A stretch of 64,000 nucleotides of DNA. Source: Petaurus breviceps papuanus (lineage: Eukaryota; Chordata; Mammalia; Diprotodontia; Petauridae). Positions within the stretch are counted from its first letter, which is position 1, and each line of letters starts with the position of its first letter. The notes under the pieces were generated by a model. The model did no database searches. It had not been told where the DNA came from and saw only the letters and a list, made by a program, of their open reading frames with translations. Positions 31,931-42,622 of the stretch are shown piece by piece. Both the position numbers and the translations under genes were made by a program. The stretch covers positions 10,841,873 to 10,905,872 of the forward strand of contig JAMXIF010001183.1 in NCBI GenBank assembly GCA_028583685.1, given 5' to 3'.

Positions 31931-32479
31931 GCTAGACAAATCACTTCTTACCAATTGTGGCATAAAAGTATATCTGTATAGATTCATATCAAATTCATAA
32001 AAAAAAATTTGTTTTACCCCTTCCCCCAACACACTCAGTTATTCATGCATCCTGAGAAGTTTCTTAGGGTCCTTAAGCCACCAACATAATTCTTCATGTT
32101 TCTCACAATGTCTGTGTTTTCGTCCTTTATCCCTCAAACTCATGGGTCACATATTTTATTTAAATGGGTATTTCCCTTTGTACAACCCCATGCAGAGGAT
32201 TCGTGACTTACCTAAGTCACTAGTTCATGATGTCTTGACTTGCTTTTGAATTGGATTTAAGTGAGGCAGAGTCATACAAAGAATCAACCAATCATCAAAG
32301 CCTAGTGGCAGGACAAAAGTCAGAATGACTGTTGATGGCCTGGGATATAGTGGATGACCGTGGCATCTTTGATGTCTGACCAAGCTCTAAACACTCCACA
32401 GAGCCTGCTTCAGCCACCTCATCCAACCGTTCCACCAGGGTAAATCTTCATAGAGTTGGGATAGACATCCTTCTTAGTC
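31931..32479. other. no gene or repeat recognised
   Basis: Mixed sequence; an L2 5' extension is possible at the right. Confidence 0.4.
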
Positions 32480-33195
32480 ACCAAGGGCTTTGAGGCCTGT
32501 CAGTTACCTTCATTTCTCTTGCATATATTTCCTACTGTCCACTTACACCTGAGTTTAGGCCCTCACCCCTTCTCATCTGGATTAGTATAATAATCTAATA
32601 ATTGGTCTCCCTGTTTCAAATTTCTTCTTAGTTCCATTCAGCCTTCACTCAGCTGCCAAAGTGATTTTCTTAAAATATAGGTTTGCCCATGTCATTCCCC
32701 TGATCAATAAATTCTAGCAAATTCCTATTTACTCCAGAATCAACTATAAAGTCTTTGTTTGTTATTTAAAGCTCTTCACAACTTATTCTGTTCCTACCTT
32801 CCCAGTACAATAACATTCTACTCCTCTCTACACACTCTACAATTCAGACATGCCTATTTGCTATTCCTCACTTATTACTCTCCATTTCCAGTCTCTCTGC
32901 CTTAACAGTTCCTCATGCCTGGAATGCTCTCACTGCCAACTTCTGCCTCTTTTTAAGACTCAGTTCAAACACCACCTCCACTCCGGGACCTTCCCTGGTA
33001 CCTCCAACTTTTCAGCCATTCATTCCTTCATGCTACCTTCTCTCTACTCAATCTATTTTGTATGTTTTGATCTATATACATTTTCTCCCCCATTAAAATG
33101 TAAGATCCTTAGGGTCAGTGACTATTTTTGCCTTTTCTTCATATCCTGAGCACATAGTAAGCACTTAATAAATATGTGCTGATTTATTGATTGCC
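32480..33195 (+). mobile_element. L2 LINE 3' part
   Basis: CTCAGCTGCCAAAGTGATTT, GCCCATGTCATTCCCCTGAT, CTCATGCCTGGAATGCTCTC, CTCAGTTCAAACACCACCTC, GACCTTCCCTGGTACC, AAGATCCTTAGGGTCAGTGA, ACTTAATAAATATGTGC, ATTGATTG tail. About 700 bases, well preserved order. Decayed. Confidence 0.85.
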
Positions 33196-33519
33196 TGAGA
33201 CTGACTCGCTCTTGCTTATATAGTGAAAAAGGTCTGCTCTGACATCACTTATCAGCAAGACCCAGGATAAGATCAGCGTTGATGATGGGGGAGCAAGTTG
33301 GTTAGAGTATCTGGGACAGAGCTCATGGACAGCCTTTTCATAACTCATGACTGGTTCTTCAAACAACTGAACCTCTGTACTTACTTAAGACCCTTAGAGG
33401 CCTCAGATAGAGGTGGCTATCTTCAGAGAAACCTAGTTGGTCTAAAGGTGATACAACCCACTGATCTTGGAAGATGACAGTTAATCTCCATGTAGATGCT
33501 CTGCTGAATTCAAATACTA
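33196..33519. other. no gene or repeat recognised
   Basis: Short unique-looking spacer. Confidence 0.4.
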
Positions 33520-33771
33520 ATAATTATTATAATACCCAAATTAACTATAAAGGACATATGAAGAAAGACACTATCTACATCCAGAGACAAAACTGATAAA
33601 TCAAAGTATGTATAGAATAATTTTACATATATATGTATATACACATGTGTATATATATATATGTGTGTGTACCTCTATTTGTATCTAAGGGTAGCCATTT
33701 CTAGGGCTAGAGGAGAGGGGAGATAAAAAAGGGGAAAAAAAAGAAATTTACATGATAGTTACTATATATTT
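33520..33771 (+). mobile_element. L1 LINE 3' UTR (left piece)
   Basis: CTATAAAGGACATATGAAGA, GACACTATCTACATCCAGAG, GAGGAGAGGGGAGATAAAAA match the L1 3' end. Includes a TATATG repeat at 33625-33690. Probable continuation at 34062-34175. Confidence 0.7.
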
Positions 33772-33782
33772 AAAAGGAATAG

Positions 33783-34050
33783 GGGTGGCTAGGTAGCACA
33801 GTGAATAGAGTACTGGCCCTGGAGTCAGGAGGACCTGAGTTCAAATCCAGCCTCAGGCACTTAACACTTAGTAACCATGTGACCTTGGGCAAGTCCCTTA
33901 ACCCCAATTGCCTTGCCGTCTCCCCTCCAAAAAAAAAGCCAAAATAAAATAAAAAGGTTTTAAAAATTTAAATTTTTAAAATAACTGGCCGTGTAACCTT
34001 GAGCAAGTTACTTAACCCTGATTGCTTAAAAAAAAATTTAAATTTTAAAA
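33783..34050 (+). mobile_element. chimeric SINE: WSINE1-like copy plus 3' end of a second SINE subfamily
   Basis: 33783-33945 is a full WSINE1-like copy with A-tail. After an A/T linker, 33980-34040 is the 3' end of the other subfamily (ATAACTGGCCGTGTAACC, TTGAGCAAGTTACTTAACCC) with its own A-tail. A single 11-bp duplication AAAAGGAATAG (33772-33782 and 34051-34061) flanks the whole. Confidence 0.85.
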
Positions 34051-34061
34051 AAAAGGAATAG

Positions 34062-34175
34062 CAAGTTATACAGAATAGATTTGCAATTTTATATGCAAAC
34101 ATCTTTTTTTTTATTATATTGGGTTATGGAAATGCTTGTTTTATTCCGCAAATTAAAAATAAAATAAATTATTTT
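34062..34175 (+). mobile_element. L1 LINE 3' end (right piece)
   Basis: GGGTTATGGAAATGCTTGTT, TTATTCCGCAAATTAAAAAT, AAATAAAATAAATT: the terminal text of a marsupial L1 subfamily. Confidence 0.65.
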
Positions 34176-34814
34176 AAATAGTTATTATTATAAGTATTTC
34201 TAGTATTTGATGTTAGGATGAACGTTAATTAATTTGAATGTTAGGATAATGTTGGAAGAAGCTACTGCCATTTTAAAGCCTACTCAGCTTCTTATAAATG
34301 TTGCCAAGAAAGTTTCATAAAAAAGTGAATGCAGACTATGAAGTTAGCAGCTGTGTTTCAAAGAAAGGATTACAATAAATCATACTACTTCTGCTTAGGA
34401 AAGAAATCTCTCAAAATTTGGCTGGCCTTGAACTACAATAAGCAATAAACACAGGGGCTTAGTTATTACTTAGCTTTACCTCTACAGACAGAAATTCATA
34501 GCTCAGGAGAGATTCTCCCTAAGAGGTTGATTATAGTACCTCTAATAGTGAAGTGAATCACAGCAGTCACACTGACAGGTCACTCAGAACAAATGTAAAA
34601 TTTTCATAGAAATACCTTACTCTGAAAATAACAATTAACCTCAGGATATATAAAGAAGCCATAGAAAAACCATGCCTGAAAGAGAGGCAAATTGATTATT
34701 ATAGTATTCATAACTATCAGGAATGCTTTTTTTTTTTAAAAAAAGGAGAATTAAGCGTTTCCTGTCACTCTATAGTCTATCCCATATGAATATTGAAAGC
34801 TACAGCATAATAAA
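34176..34814. other. no gene or repeat recognised
   Basis: AT-rich unique-looking sequence. Confidence 0.4.
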
Positions 34815-35000
34815 TTGCAAAGAGTACTGAATAAAGCATTAGAGGATCTGGGTTTGAATCCCAACTCTGTCACTATGTATGTGACCTTGGGTAAGTCACT
34901 TAACCTATAAGGGCCTCAGTTTCTCTACGTATAAAATGAACACAGTAGGGTAAGATGAACTCCAGAATCCCTTTCATTTCTCACTCTAAGACAGTAACAA
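34815..35000 (+). mobile_element. Mar-1-type CORE-SINE
   Basis: GGGTTTGAATCCCAACTCTG, GTGACCTTGGGTAAGTCACT, AAGATGAACTCCAGAATCCC. Confidence 0.82.
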
Positions 35001-35032
35001 TCATGCTTATTATAAGGATATTACTTGTCTGA

Positions 35033-35352
35033 GGGCATCTAGGTGGCACAGTGGATAGATAGAGCACACTAGGCCTGGAGTTGCAAAAACTCATCTTCGT
35101 GAGTTCAAACCTGGTCTCAGACACTTCCTAGCTGTGTGACCCTGGGTAAGTCACTTAATCCTGTTTGCTTCAGTTTCCTTATCTGTCAAATGAGCTGGAG
35201 AAGGAAATGGCAAATCACTGCGGTATCTTTGCCCAAGAAAACCCCAAATGAGGTCATGAGAACAGAAAAACAATAAATGATCTAGAGAAGGAAATGGCAA
35301 ACCGAACCCCAAGTGGGGTAACGGAGAGTTAGACACAACAGAAAAAACAACA
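35033..35352 (+). mobile_element. RTE-SINE, sense, extended
   Basis: Head GAGGGCATCTAGGTGGCACA, GAGTTCAAACCTGGTCTCAG, CTTCAGTTTCCTTATCTGTC, GCTGGAGAAGGAAATGGCAA, AAGAAAACCCCAAATGAGGT. The tail is partly duplicated: AGAAGGAAATGGCAAA occurs twice (about 35199 and 35286), followed by GTTAGACACAACAGAAAAA. Confidence 0.9.
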
Positions 35353-35834
35353 AGCTTGTCTGCCTTTGTTGGGTTGTTATTTGCATCTACTAGTGACGTG
35401 GTCCTTGAGTTTCTACACCCTTCCCGTTGCCTTGGAAAGGGAACACCATCTCTCCAGGGATCTTCAGATCATTATCTTCTTGGGCCAGGTAGCATGTTGA
35501 GTCAGCAAGGTTGTATGTCCATGGTCATAGAAAAGTCAACAAAGCAGACAACGTTGTGAATTATAATGCTGAAATCCAGCTGTGGGACCAAACCCACCCT
35601 GTCAGGGATTAAAATTCTAACAGGACCTGAGAGCGGTACAATCTGAACCAGTGAACAGAGCAGGACTATCAGGAAACCAGTTCTCCTTCTCTCACATTAT
35701 GCCTTTCGATTTGTCATTCTGCTAACTTTAAACATTGCTTTCCTTATTCTATACACGTGGAGAAAGTAAAATTGAAGCGTACCAAAGTCTCTGGGGAAGG
35801 GATCCTTAACCTGAGGTCTGTGAACTTATCTTTT
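35353..35834. other. no gene or repeat recognised
   Basis: Mixed sequence; the short plus frame at 35356-35559 is not recognised. Confidence 0.4.
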
Positions 35835-36235
35835 TTATTTCAATATGTATTTTAAGCATTTTAATATTAATATATATTTTTATTAAATATATATTTATTA
35901 AAATAATTTAATTAAAATTAAATAAATAATATATATTAAAATGCAAATAATGTATTTTATGCATTTTAAGACATTATTGTGAGGAGTTTATAGGCCTCAC
36001 CAAACTGCCTAAGAGGTATGTGTATATACATATATGTATGTGTTGTGTATATAAACATATATGTATTGTTATGTATATATTGTGTATATACACATATAAA
36101 TACACCTATATGTACGTATATATTGTGTATGTATGTGTTGTATATATACATGTATGTATATTCTATTTATATACGTATGTACATGCATATGTGTGTTTAT
36201 ACATACACATGCATATATATGTATTTTAATTAACA
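35835..36235. repeat. AT-rich and TATGTA/CATATA microsatellite block
   Basis: 35840-35985 is ATATTTATTAAA-type; 36010-36225 is long alternating TATGTA/CATATA sequence with Z-DNA-like potential. Tyr/Ile/Cys-rich frames here are artefacts. Confidence 0.9.
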
Positions 36236-36239
36236 ATCC

Positions 36240-36413
36240 CTCATTTAGAGACAGGAGGGAACTGGGAGATTATTCCAAATCTCTAGTTTTACTGTAACAA
36301 GACAATAAGTGACCTGAACAAGGTCACGCAGATAGAATGTCTGGGGTGGGCTCTTAATTCAGTTATTTTTTACTCTAGGCCCAACATTCTAACCACTGTA
36401 TCACCTAGCTGGT
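36240..36413 (-). mobile_element. MIR/Ther-1-type SINE, antisense
   Basis: AAGTGACCTGAACAAGGTCA, CCAACATTCTAACCACTGTA, CACCTAGCTGG. Confidence 0.65.
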
Positions 36414-36468
36414 TTTATGAGGATACTGAAAAAAAGTTATTTTTTTTCCCTAAGTACTATTAGATGAG

Positions 36469-36630
36469 GGGAGGCCAGGTAGCACAGCGAGTAAGAGCAC
36501 CGGCCCCAGGGTTGGGATGACCTGGGGATCGGAATCCGGGCTCAGACACTTAGCACCCACCCAGAAACAGCTGGCCGTGTAACCTTGAGCAACTTACTTA
36601 ACCCCAATTGCTTTAAAAAAAAAAAAAGTT
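36469..36630 (+). mobile_element. tRNA-derived SINE, ACCCAGAAACAGCTGG subfamily
   Basis: Monomeric relative of the dimer at 21736: GCACCGGCCCCAGGGTTGG, CCCACCCAGAAACAGCTGGC, CTTGAGCAACTTACTTAACC, poly-A. Duplication CTATTAGATGAG / CTGTTAGATGAG at 36457-36468 and 36631-36642. Confidence 0.92.
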
Positions 36631-36811
36631 CTGTTAGATGAGACTTTGGAATCAGATCTTCTGCCACCAGGTCTAGGGCTCTTTCCTGAATATCACTGCT
36701 TTGCAGGATCAATAAGAGAGGAGTAGGTTGTTTACATTTCAGAAGAACAGGGCACCTAAAACACTCATTTTCTTTACCATTCACTCAGCTCTTCTATTTT
36801 GCCTCTCAATT

Positions 36812-36990
36812 CAGACAGCGAATAAGCATTTATTAAGCGACTCCTAGGTGGCAGCCATTGTGCTCAGTGCTGGAAATACAAAGAAAGACAAGATAAGGTC
36901 CCTGCTTTCAAGAACTCTAATAAAGGGGATGACATGAAAACAATTATGCACAGTCAGCTAACGCTGGGGAGAGTGGGCTCAAACTTAAAA
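36812..36990 (-). mobile_element. L2 LINE 3' end, antisense
   Basis: AAGCATTTATTAAGCGACTC, GCCATTGTGCTCAGTGCTGG, AAGGTCCCTGCTTTCAAGAA. Confidence 0.75.
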
Positions 36991-37529
36991 GAGAAAGAGA
37001 GGCAAGCAAATGTATACAGAAATATGTGGGGCCAAACGGTACCCACAACTCATGCACCTGTTCATCATTCTCTCCTTTCCTGGAGGCCCAGTTAGAAGGT
37101 TTCTCATCATCACAAAGTCCTAACCCTGAGAGATGACTGAAGCTGACTCTTGAAGCTTCACTTTTTGGGTTGATAGCAGATAGATAAATGCTTCAAGCAC
37201 TGGGCCCTCACTGGCCAGTACTCCCATTACATAAGTGATTCTAATGATTCTTCATGAGAAAAATGCATGCCTGTAAATGAAAACAAAGGTAGGTTCTTTA
37301 ACAAAAAAATAACCATGTCACTAATTTTGTTAGAATACATTTGCTCTGTTAAGTAAGAAATTTCCATAATAGATGAGCAAAATAATTAGCATATGTTCAA
37401 TGGAGACCTCATTGGAGGAATTTATTCAAGTGAAATCAGAACTTAGTTTATAAAACAGAAATAAATTTCTGTCTCAACAATAAAAAAGATGTATATACAT
37501 TTTGTACATATGCACACATATACATATGA
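36991..37529. other. unassigned spacer within L2 territory
   Basis: No recognised repeat; separates two same-strand L2 pieces, so it may be inserted sequence. Confidence 0.35.
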
Positions 37530-38540
37530 GATAAATTGGAGATGATTAATATAGGGAAGTCACTGGTAATAAGGAGGATCAGAAAAGACTTCTTGCAGAA
37601 GGGTAGAGTTTAGTTGGTACTTGAAGGAAGCCAGGTTGATCAGGAGGTAGAAATGATGGACTGAATTCCCAGTACAGAAAATAGTCAGTGAAAATGCATG
37701 GAATTGGGAGATGCAATATCTTGTTCAAAGAATAGAAAGGAGGCCAGCGTCACTAGATCACAAAGTATATTGAGGGGAGGAAGAGTAAGGCACAGAAAGA
37801 CTAGAAAAGGAGTAGATTGTATAAGACTTTGAATGCCAGAATATTTTCTATTTGATCCTAGGAGTGACAGGCAGACACTGAATTTTATTGACTAGGGATA
37901 TGACATGGTCAGACCTGTGCTTTAGGAAGATGAGTTTGACAGCTAAATGAAGATGGAATAGAGTAGAGAGAGGTAGGGAGACCAACCAACAGGCTATTGC
38001 AATAAGGCCTGCATGAGAGTTATAACAGTATCAGAGGAGAACAGTGGGTACATACTAGAGCTATCATGAAGGTAAAAATGGCAGTATTTGACAACATATT
38101 GAATATGAATTCATAGGAGCTAATGAGATCATCAAATAAAATAGTATAGGGGAAGAAGAAAAGAGGTTTCAAGACAGAGTCTACTATTAGCAGGCATGAC
38201 CTGGGAAAACTGTGGGCTTGAGATATTGGATGTTCTGGTGAGGACAAGAACAGTGTTTGGGGTTGTAATATGGAAGGAGAGGTGGAATGACAACAGATTG
38301 TGATCAGATAGGGAAGTATCAGAGTACATTTGTAGATGATGGCAAGATCAAAAATGGGACCATCTTTATTTGCAGCTGGGGTGTTATGGAACAGCAGGTC
38401 ATGTAAAATGAGTAAGTTGAAGAACTGCGAGTTTGGGGTGTTTGAGAAAGAATAAATAAGTTGAAGTTCCCTAGTATGAGGGCAGGAGTTAGAGAGGAGA
38501 GAAAGACTGACAGCAACTGACTTTGACAGATGGATGGTAA
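37530..38540 (-). mobile_element. L2 LINE 3' part, antisense
   Basis: AGAAAAGACTTCTTGCAGAA, GTAGATTGTATAAGACTTTG, TATGACATGGTCAGACCTGT, ACCAACAGGCTATTGCAATA: the reverse complement of L2 ORF2 end and 3' UTR. Presumably the same copy as 36812-36990. Confidence 0.78.
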
Positions 38541-39029
38541 ACTAAAGAGAATAGGGCTAGGCGAGCATAGTCAGATAACAATGCAATGCTGGTTTATTGG
38601 AGTAGTGTAGTTGATTATATGTCTTTCTTGCTTATACATGGAAAGTTTTACAGTGAATTTAGGATCACCAGTTTCTCACAGATGCACTCAGCTAAACAAA
38701 GATATCAGCAAAAGACCTTGACTACCAAGCGGCTTCCTGCGAGTCCAGACTGCTTGTGGGAGACACAGCAATATTTCTTGATGCTGATTGCCAAATATTC
38801 TTCTTGGGGGAAGATAGTGCACACCTGTCCAGAGGGAACTTTGCACCCTCCCAGTTATAAACAAGTCAACAAGTCCGGACTTGAACATAGCTCGAGTCCT
38901 TGAACTCAGAGCAAGTCACAAGTCTCTGGACTCAGACACAAGCTCAAGAATCTGTTAGACTTGGCCCCCACTAAAGACTGTGAGCCAGGCACCACACTCA
39001 TTGAAAAAGAAGGGTACTGTGCAGGAGTT
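38541..39029. other. no gene recognised
   Basis: Contains repeated ACAAGTC/GAGTC words at about 38865-38940, low information. No known repeat. Confidence 0.35.
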
Positions 39030-39261
39030 CAGGAAACAGCTACTAGATTTTGAATGGGTGGTAGATAGGGATTGAGTGAACCTCAAAGGAAGAATGGTTA
39101 CTGAATAATGATGACAGAGGGAGAAACTGGGCTGGAATGAAAAGCAAGGAATGTTCTAACTCCCCTACTTCGACTAGTAATCAGGGGAGAATGAGGGAAA
39201 TTGCAACCATTGCTGGAAAAGGTGGACAGGGAAGATGTATCATCAGGAAGCTACTAGTTGT

Positions 39262-39422
39262 GGGCAGTGGATAGAGGCGCAGTGAATAGAGCACCAGCCC
39301 TGCAGTCAGGAGGACCTGAGTTCAAATACGGCCTCAGACACTTAACATAAAAACTAGCCATGTGACCTTGGGCAAGTCACTTAACCTCAATTGCCCTCCA
39401 AAAATAAAAAAAAGAAGAAGAA
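39262..39422 (+). mobile_element. tRNA-derived SINE (WSINE1-like)
   Basis: GAGGCGCAGTGAATAGAGCA, GAGTTCAAATACGGCCTCAG, CATGTGACCTTGGGCAAGTC, A-rich tail. Duplication ACTAGTTGT at 39253-39261 and 39423-39431. Confidence 0.93.
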
Positions 39423-39424
39423 AC

Positions 39425-40065
39425 TAGTTGTTAATGAGAGCCAAAGGATGAAAGGAGTGGGAAAGAGCAAGATTTAAGATGAAAGCAAGTCTATAACCCT
39501 TGGAACAGGCCTTCCAAAGAGCACAGTGGGAAGGGTGGGGAGGGTGGGACATGGCTGGGGAGAGAGGGGAGGAGAATGGCAGTGAGTTTGTTCATCATAA
39601 AGGAATGAGTTCAGGTAAGTTATCAATGCCCCTAGGGGTTTGGCCTCAGGATGGACTACTGTTAGAGCCTTAAGCAGTTCAGATGAGGGGACCAGTGATG
39701 GACAGCTGATGGAATGGCATTTCCCCTCTTCTCCTAAAGGCAGGAGACCTAGCATGATGGACTTGTGTCTCTCCTCTTGCCCAGAAGAGACCAAGCAGGA
39801 GACCTGGACCGATGACTTCTTTCCTCCTCCAGGCAGAAGACTGGTGTACAATAGAATGTTTCTCCTTTTTCCCCACAATGGCACAATAGAATGGAACTCC
39901 TCCTCTTCCTCTAAAAGGTGAGAGGCCAGGCAAGAGACCTTCACTCCTATTTACCTGCTACAACACTGTAAGTGTTCATCTCTTCAACTAGACTATAAAT
40001 TCCATTATGGCCATATGCCCCTCAAGGGAAACAACAAATCTTAGCCTATTTGCCTTCCATGTAGT
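39425..40065. other. unassigned old repeat-like stretch with diverged tandem units
   Basis: Plus-strand words GGCAGGAGACCT, AGCAGGAGACCT and GGCAAGAGACCT recur at about 39741, 39796 and 39929, each after a CTCCTCTT-type tract, giving look-alike peptide repeats in the reverse frame. The end (CAACTAGACTATAAATTCCA) resembles an L2-type 3' end. Not a gene. Confidence 0.4.
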
Positions 40066-40985
40066 ATTGATTCTCACCTTTCTCTTTAAATTCTTTCACT
40101 ATGGCAATGCTTGAAACAAACAAAAATACAAAATAGACCCAGGGTTCATGTAGAAACCTTGAAGTTCTACACAGAGTGTTAGAAAAGGGGAAAGCTGGTG
40201 CTAAGGATAGAATAATTTTTAGATCATTTAAAGACTTTGATATGTTGTTTTTACTCTACAGGGGAAATTCTTGTCCAATAACCAACATATAGCACTTGAG
40301 TGCCTAGATCATATCAGTCTTGGCAATCTTGCTATAAAAGAAACCAGGTAAGAGGAGGTGAGGATGGTGAAAGATGTATTGGAAAGCATGGGTTAAGCAT
40401 AAGGGAATAAGATAGTGCAAAGACTTGTAGACCACAAAGAAGTCTCATACTTCTACATTATTGGGTTTATTTGAGAAAAGAATAAGTATAAGGTGGCTGC
40501 CTGAATGGGAAACAGGACTCCCACATACCCACTCCAGCAAAACCCTGAAGTTTGCAGCAGACCCAAGAAATCCAATGATAAACTATAGTAAGGGACTTTG
40601 TCTACCCCATGATGGCTCAAGAGGTGACTCAGAAGCCCAAAGGCAATTGGAAAGGGTAGCTTCTCAGCTCAATCCAAAATGTGTCAAGGCCCCATGTAGC
40701 CTTAAAGTTCACATGGTTCAGGTAAGTTCTAAAAGAAACATGTAAATATATTATATACCTTTTTAAAAAAATCTAAAGAGGCAGACATTACAAAATGGAG
40801 ACTCATGGTTTTTTAGAATGCTCTTTTTGTGTTTAAATTCAGAATTTTCAAAAAAATAAGTCATAGAAAACAAAACAATGGACGTGGTAAGCACGGAATA
40901 CTAACAGTGATTATATTTAACAGAGAGGAAGTGATTCATTACTAATTTATTCATGAATCAAATACCTGTACAGTCAGCCTACCAC
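40066..40985. other. no gene or repeat recognised
   Basis: Mixed sequence; the 94-residue plus frame at 40461-40745 has no recognised motif. Confidence 0.4.
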
Positions 40986-41236
40986 CTTGTTGTGTCATTC
41001 AATAGTTTTTCGGTTGTGTCCAACTCTCCATGGCCCCATTTAGGCTTTTCTTGGCAAAGATATTGGCATGGTTTGCCATTTCCTTCTCCAGCTCATTTTA
41101 CAGATGAAGAATTAAAGCCAACAGGATTAAGTGACTTGCCCAGGGTCACACAACTAGTAAGTGTTTGAAGCTGGATTTGAACTCATGAAGATGCCTTCCT
41201 GACTCCAGGCCTGGCACTCTATATACTATGCCACTT
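40986..41236 (-). mobile_element. RTE-SINE, antisense, full length
   Basis: GTTGTGTCCAACTCTCCATG, GGCAAAGATATTGGCATGGT, CAGCTCATTTTACAGATGAA, GACTTGCCCAGGGTCACACA, CAGGCCTGGCACTCTATATA. Confidence 0.92.
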
Positions 41237-41856
41237 TATTAGAGCAGAGATTAAAATGAGTACAAATCTAAAAGAAAGAAGAAAAAAAACACAACATGCA
41301 GCTGAAAGAACTCAATCCTGAGCTATTAAAAAAATACCAATAATGAAAAATGAGTAATAGGTGGAAGAAACCACCACGAAAAGGTGGAAGAAGTCACCAC
41401 ATTAATGGTGATTATAATTTCATAAAGAAGTTTAACCAATGCAAATCAACTGCCATAATGAGGAGGTCATGGCAGTCGAAAAAGTATTTTAGTCAGTAAA
41501 CCCTTGACTTACTAGGAAATCAATCTATCCATAAGCATTTATTAAGTGCGCTTAGAGTCTTCACATCTAAACTGGGAGAACATTTTGTTGTATCCAAGCC
41601 TCACAAGGTGTAATCAAATCACCTCAACCTCTTGGAACAGACCACCTGTTACATCAACTTGAAATGTCTTTGATTGATTCAATGATGTGCCTAAGTATTG
41701 TTCACAACCAGCTGATTGAATGGTTGGTTGAGTCAACACAGGAGTATTCTCACTGAACAAAAGTAATTAATTTAAGTGGGGTGAGGCAATCAATGGACCC
41801 TTTACATGGGCATACCCAAAACACATTGTTGATACAAGGCAATCTTGTCAGAGAAG

Positions 41857-41860
<4 letters not shown>
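41237..41860. other. no gene or repeat recognised
   Basis: Unique-looking sequence except a short L2-like ATAAGCATTTATTAAGTGC at about 41530. Confidence 0.4.
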
Positions 41861-41904
<44 letters not shown>

Positions 41905-41990
41905 GTATATATGATAATAGCTATTTTAATAATATATAGATAATATATAATAATAATTTATATATATATAAAAAATATATATATGATAAT
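41861..41990. repeat. TA dinucleotide array and AT-rich flank
   Basis: About 20 perfect TA units at 41861-41902, then degenerate ATATATA to 41988. Confidence 0.95.
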
Positions 41991-41993
41991 AGC

Positions 41994-42310
41994 TAAGGGA
42001 CCTTAGTAGGTGGCACTTGAGCTAAGTCTTGAAGGAGATGAAAGATTCCAAGTGGGAGAGCTGAGAAATGAGGTCATTCCACATACACGGAACAGCTGGT
42101 GTAAAGGTAGAGAAAGAAACAAAGGAGTATTGTGTAAGGAACAGCAATCAAAATAAGTGCAGGGAGAAGAATAATGCATAATAAGGCTGGAAAGATAGGA
42201 TGAGGTCAAGTTGTAAAGAGCGTCAAAGGCCAAATCAAAGTTTATATTTGATGCTAGTAACAGAAAGTCATTACAATATATTGAGACATGGTCAAACACA
42301 AAAATATCCA
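41994..42310 (-). mobile_element. L2 LINE 3' region, antisense
   Basis: GAGCTAAGTCTTGAAGGAGA, CATTCCACATACACGGAACA, GTAAAGAGCGTCAAAGGCCA. Confidence 0.75.
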
Positions 42311-42382
42311 AAGAATTGAAGATGAATTATTACATGGAGTGTAACATAAAGGCACAGGGTATATGGGTGCTGTCTACAATAT

Positions 42383-42622
42383 ATAACAAGCTAGGTGGTA
42401 CAGTGGATAGAGTACCAGGCCTGGAGTCAAGAAAAATAATCTTTGTGAATTCAAATCCAGCCTCAGATATTAGCTGTGCAACCCTGGGTAAGTCACTTAA
42501 CCCTGTTGGCCTCAGAGCTGGAGAAGGAAATGGCAGGCCATTTCATTATCTTTGCCAAGAAAACCACAAATGGGGTCAAGAAGAGTTGGACATGACTGGA
42601 AAATGACCAAACAACCAAAAAA
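42383..42622 (+). mobile_element. RTE-SINE, sense
   Basis: AAGCTAGGTGGTACAGTGGA, CAAATCCAGCCTCAGATATT, GAGCTGGAGAAGGAAATGGC, TCTTTGCCAAGAAAACCAC, TTGGACATGACTGGAAAATG. The CORE part is shortened. Confidence 0.92.

Noticed and set aside
36018-36233. Overlapping Tyr/Ile/Cys/Val-rich frames on both strands
   Set aside because: Alternating TATGTA microsatellite; no gene.
40461-40745. 94-residue plus-strand frame
   Set aside because: No recognised motif, no promoter or splice context, length expected by chance.
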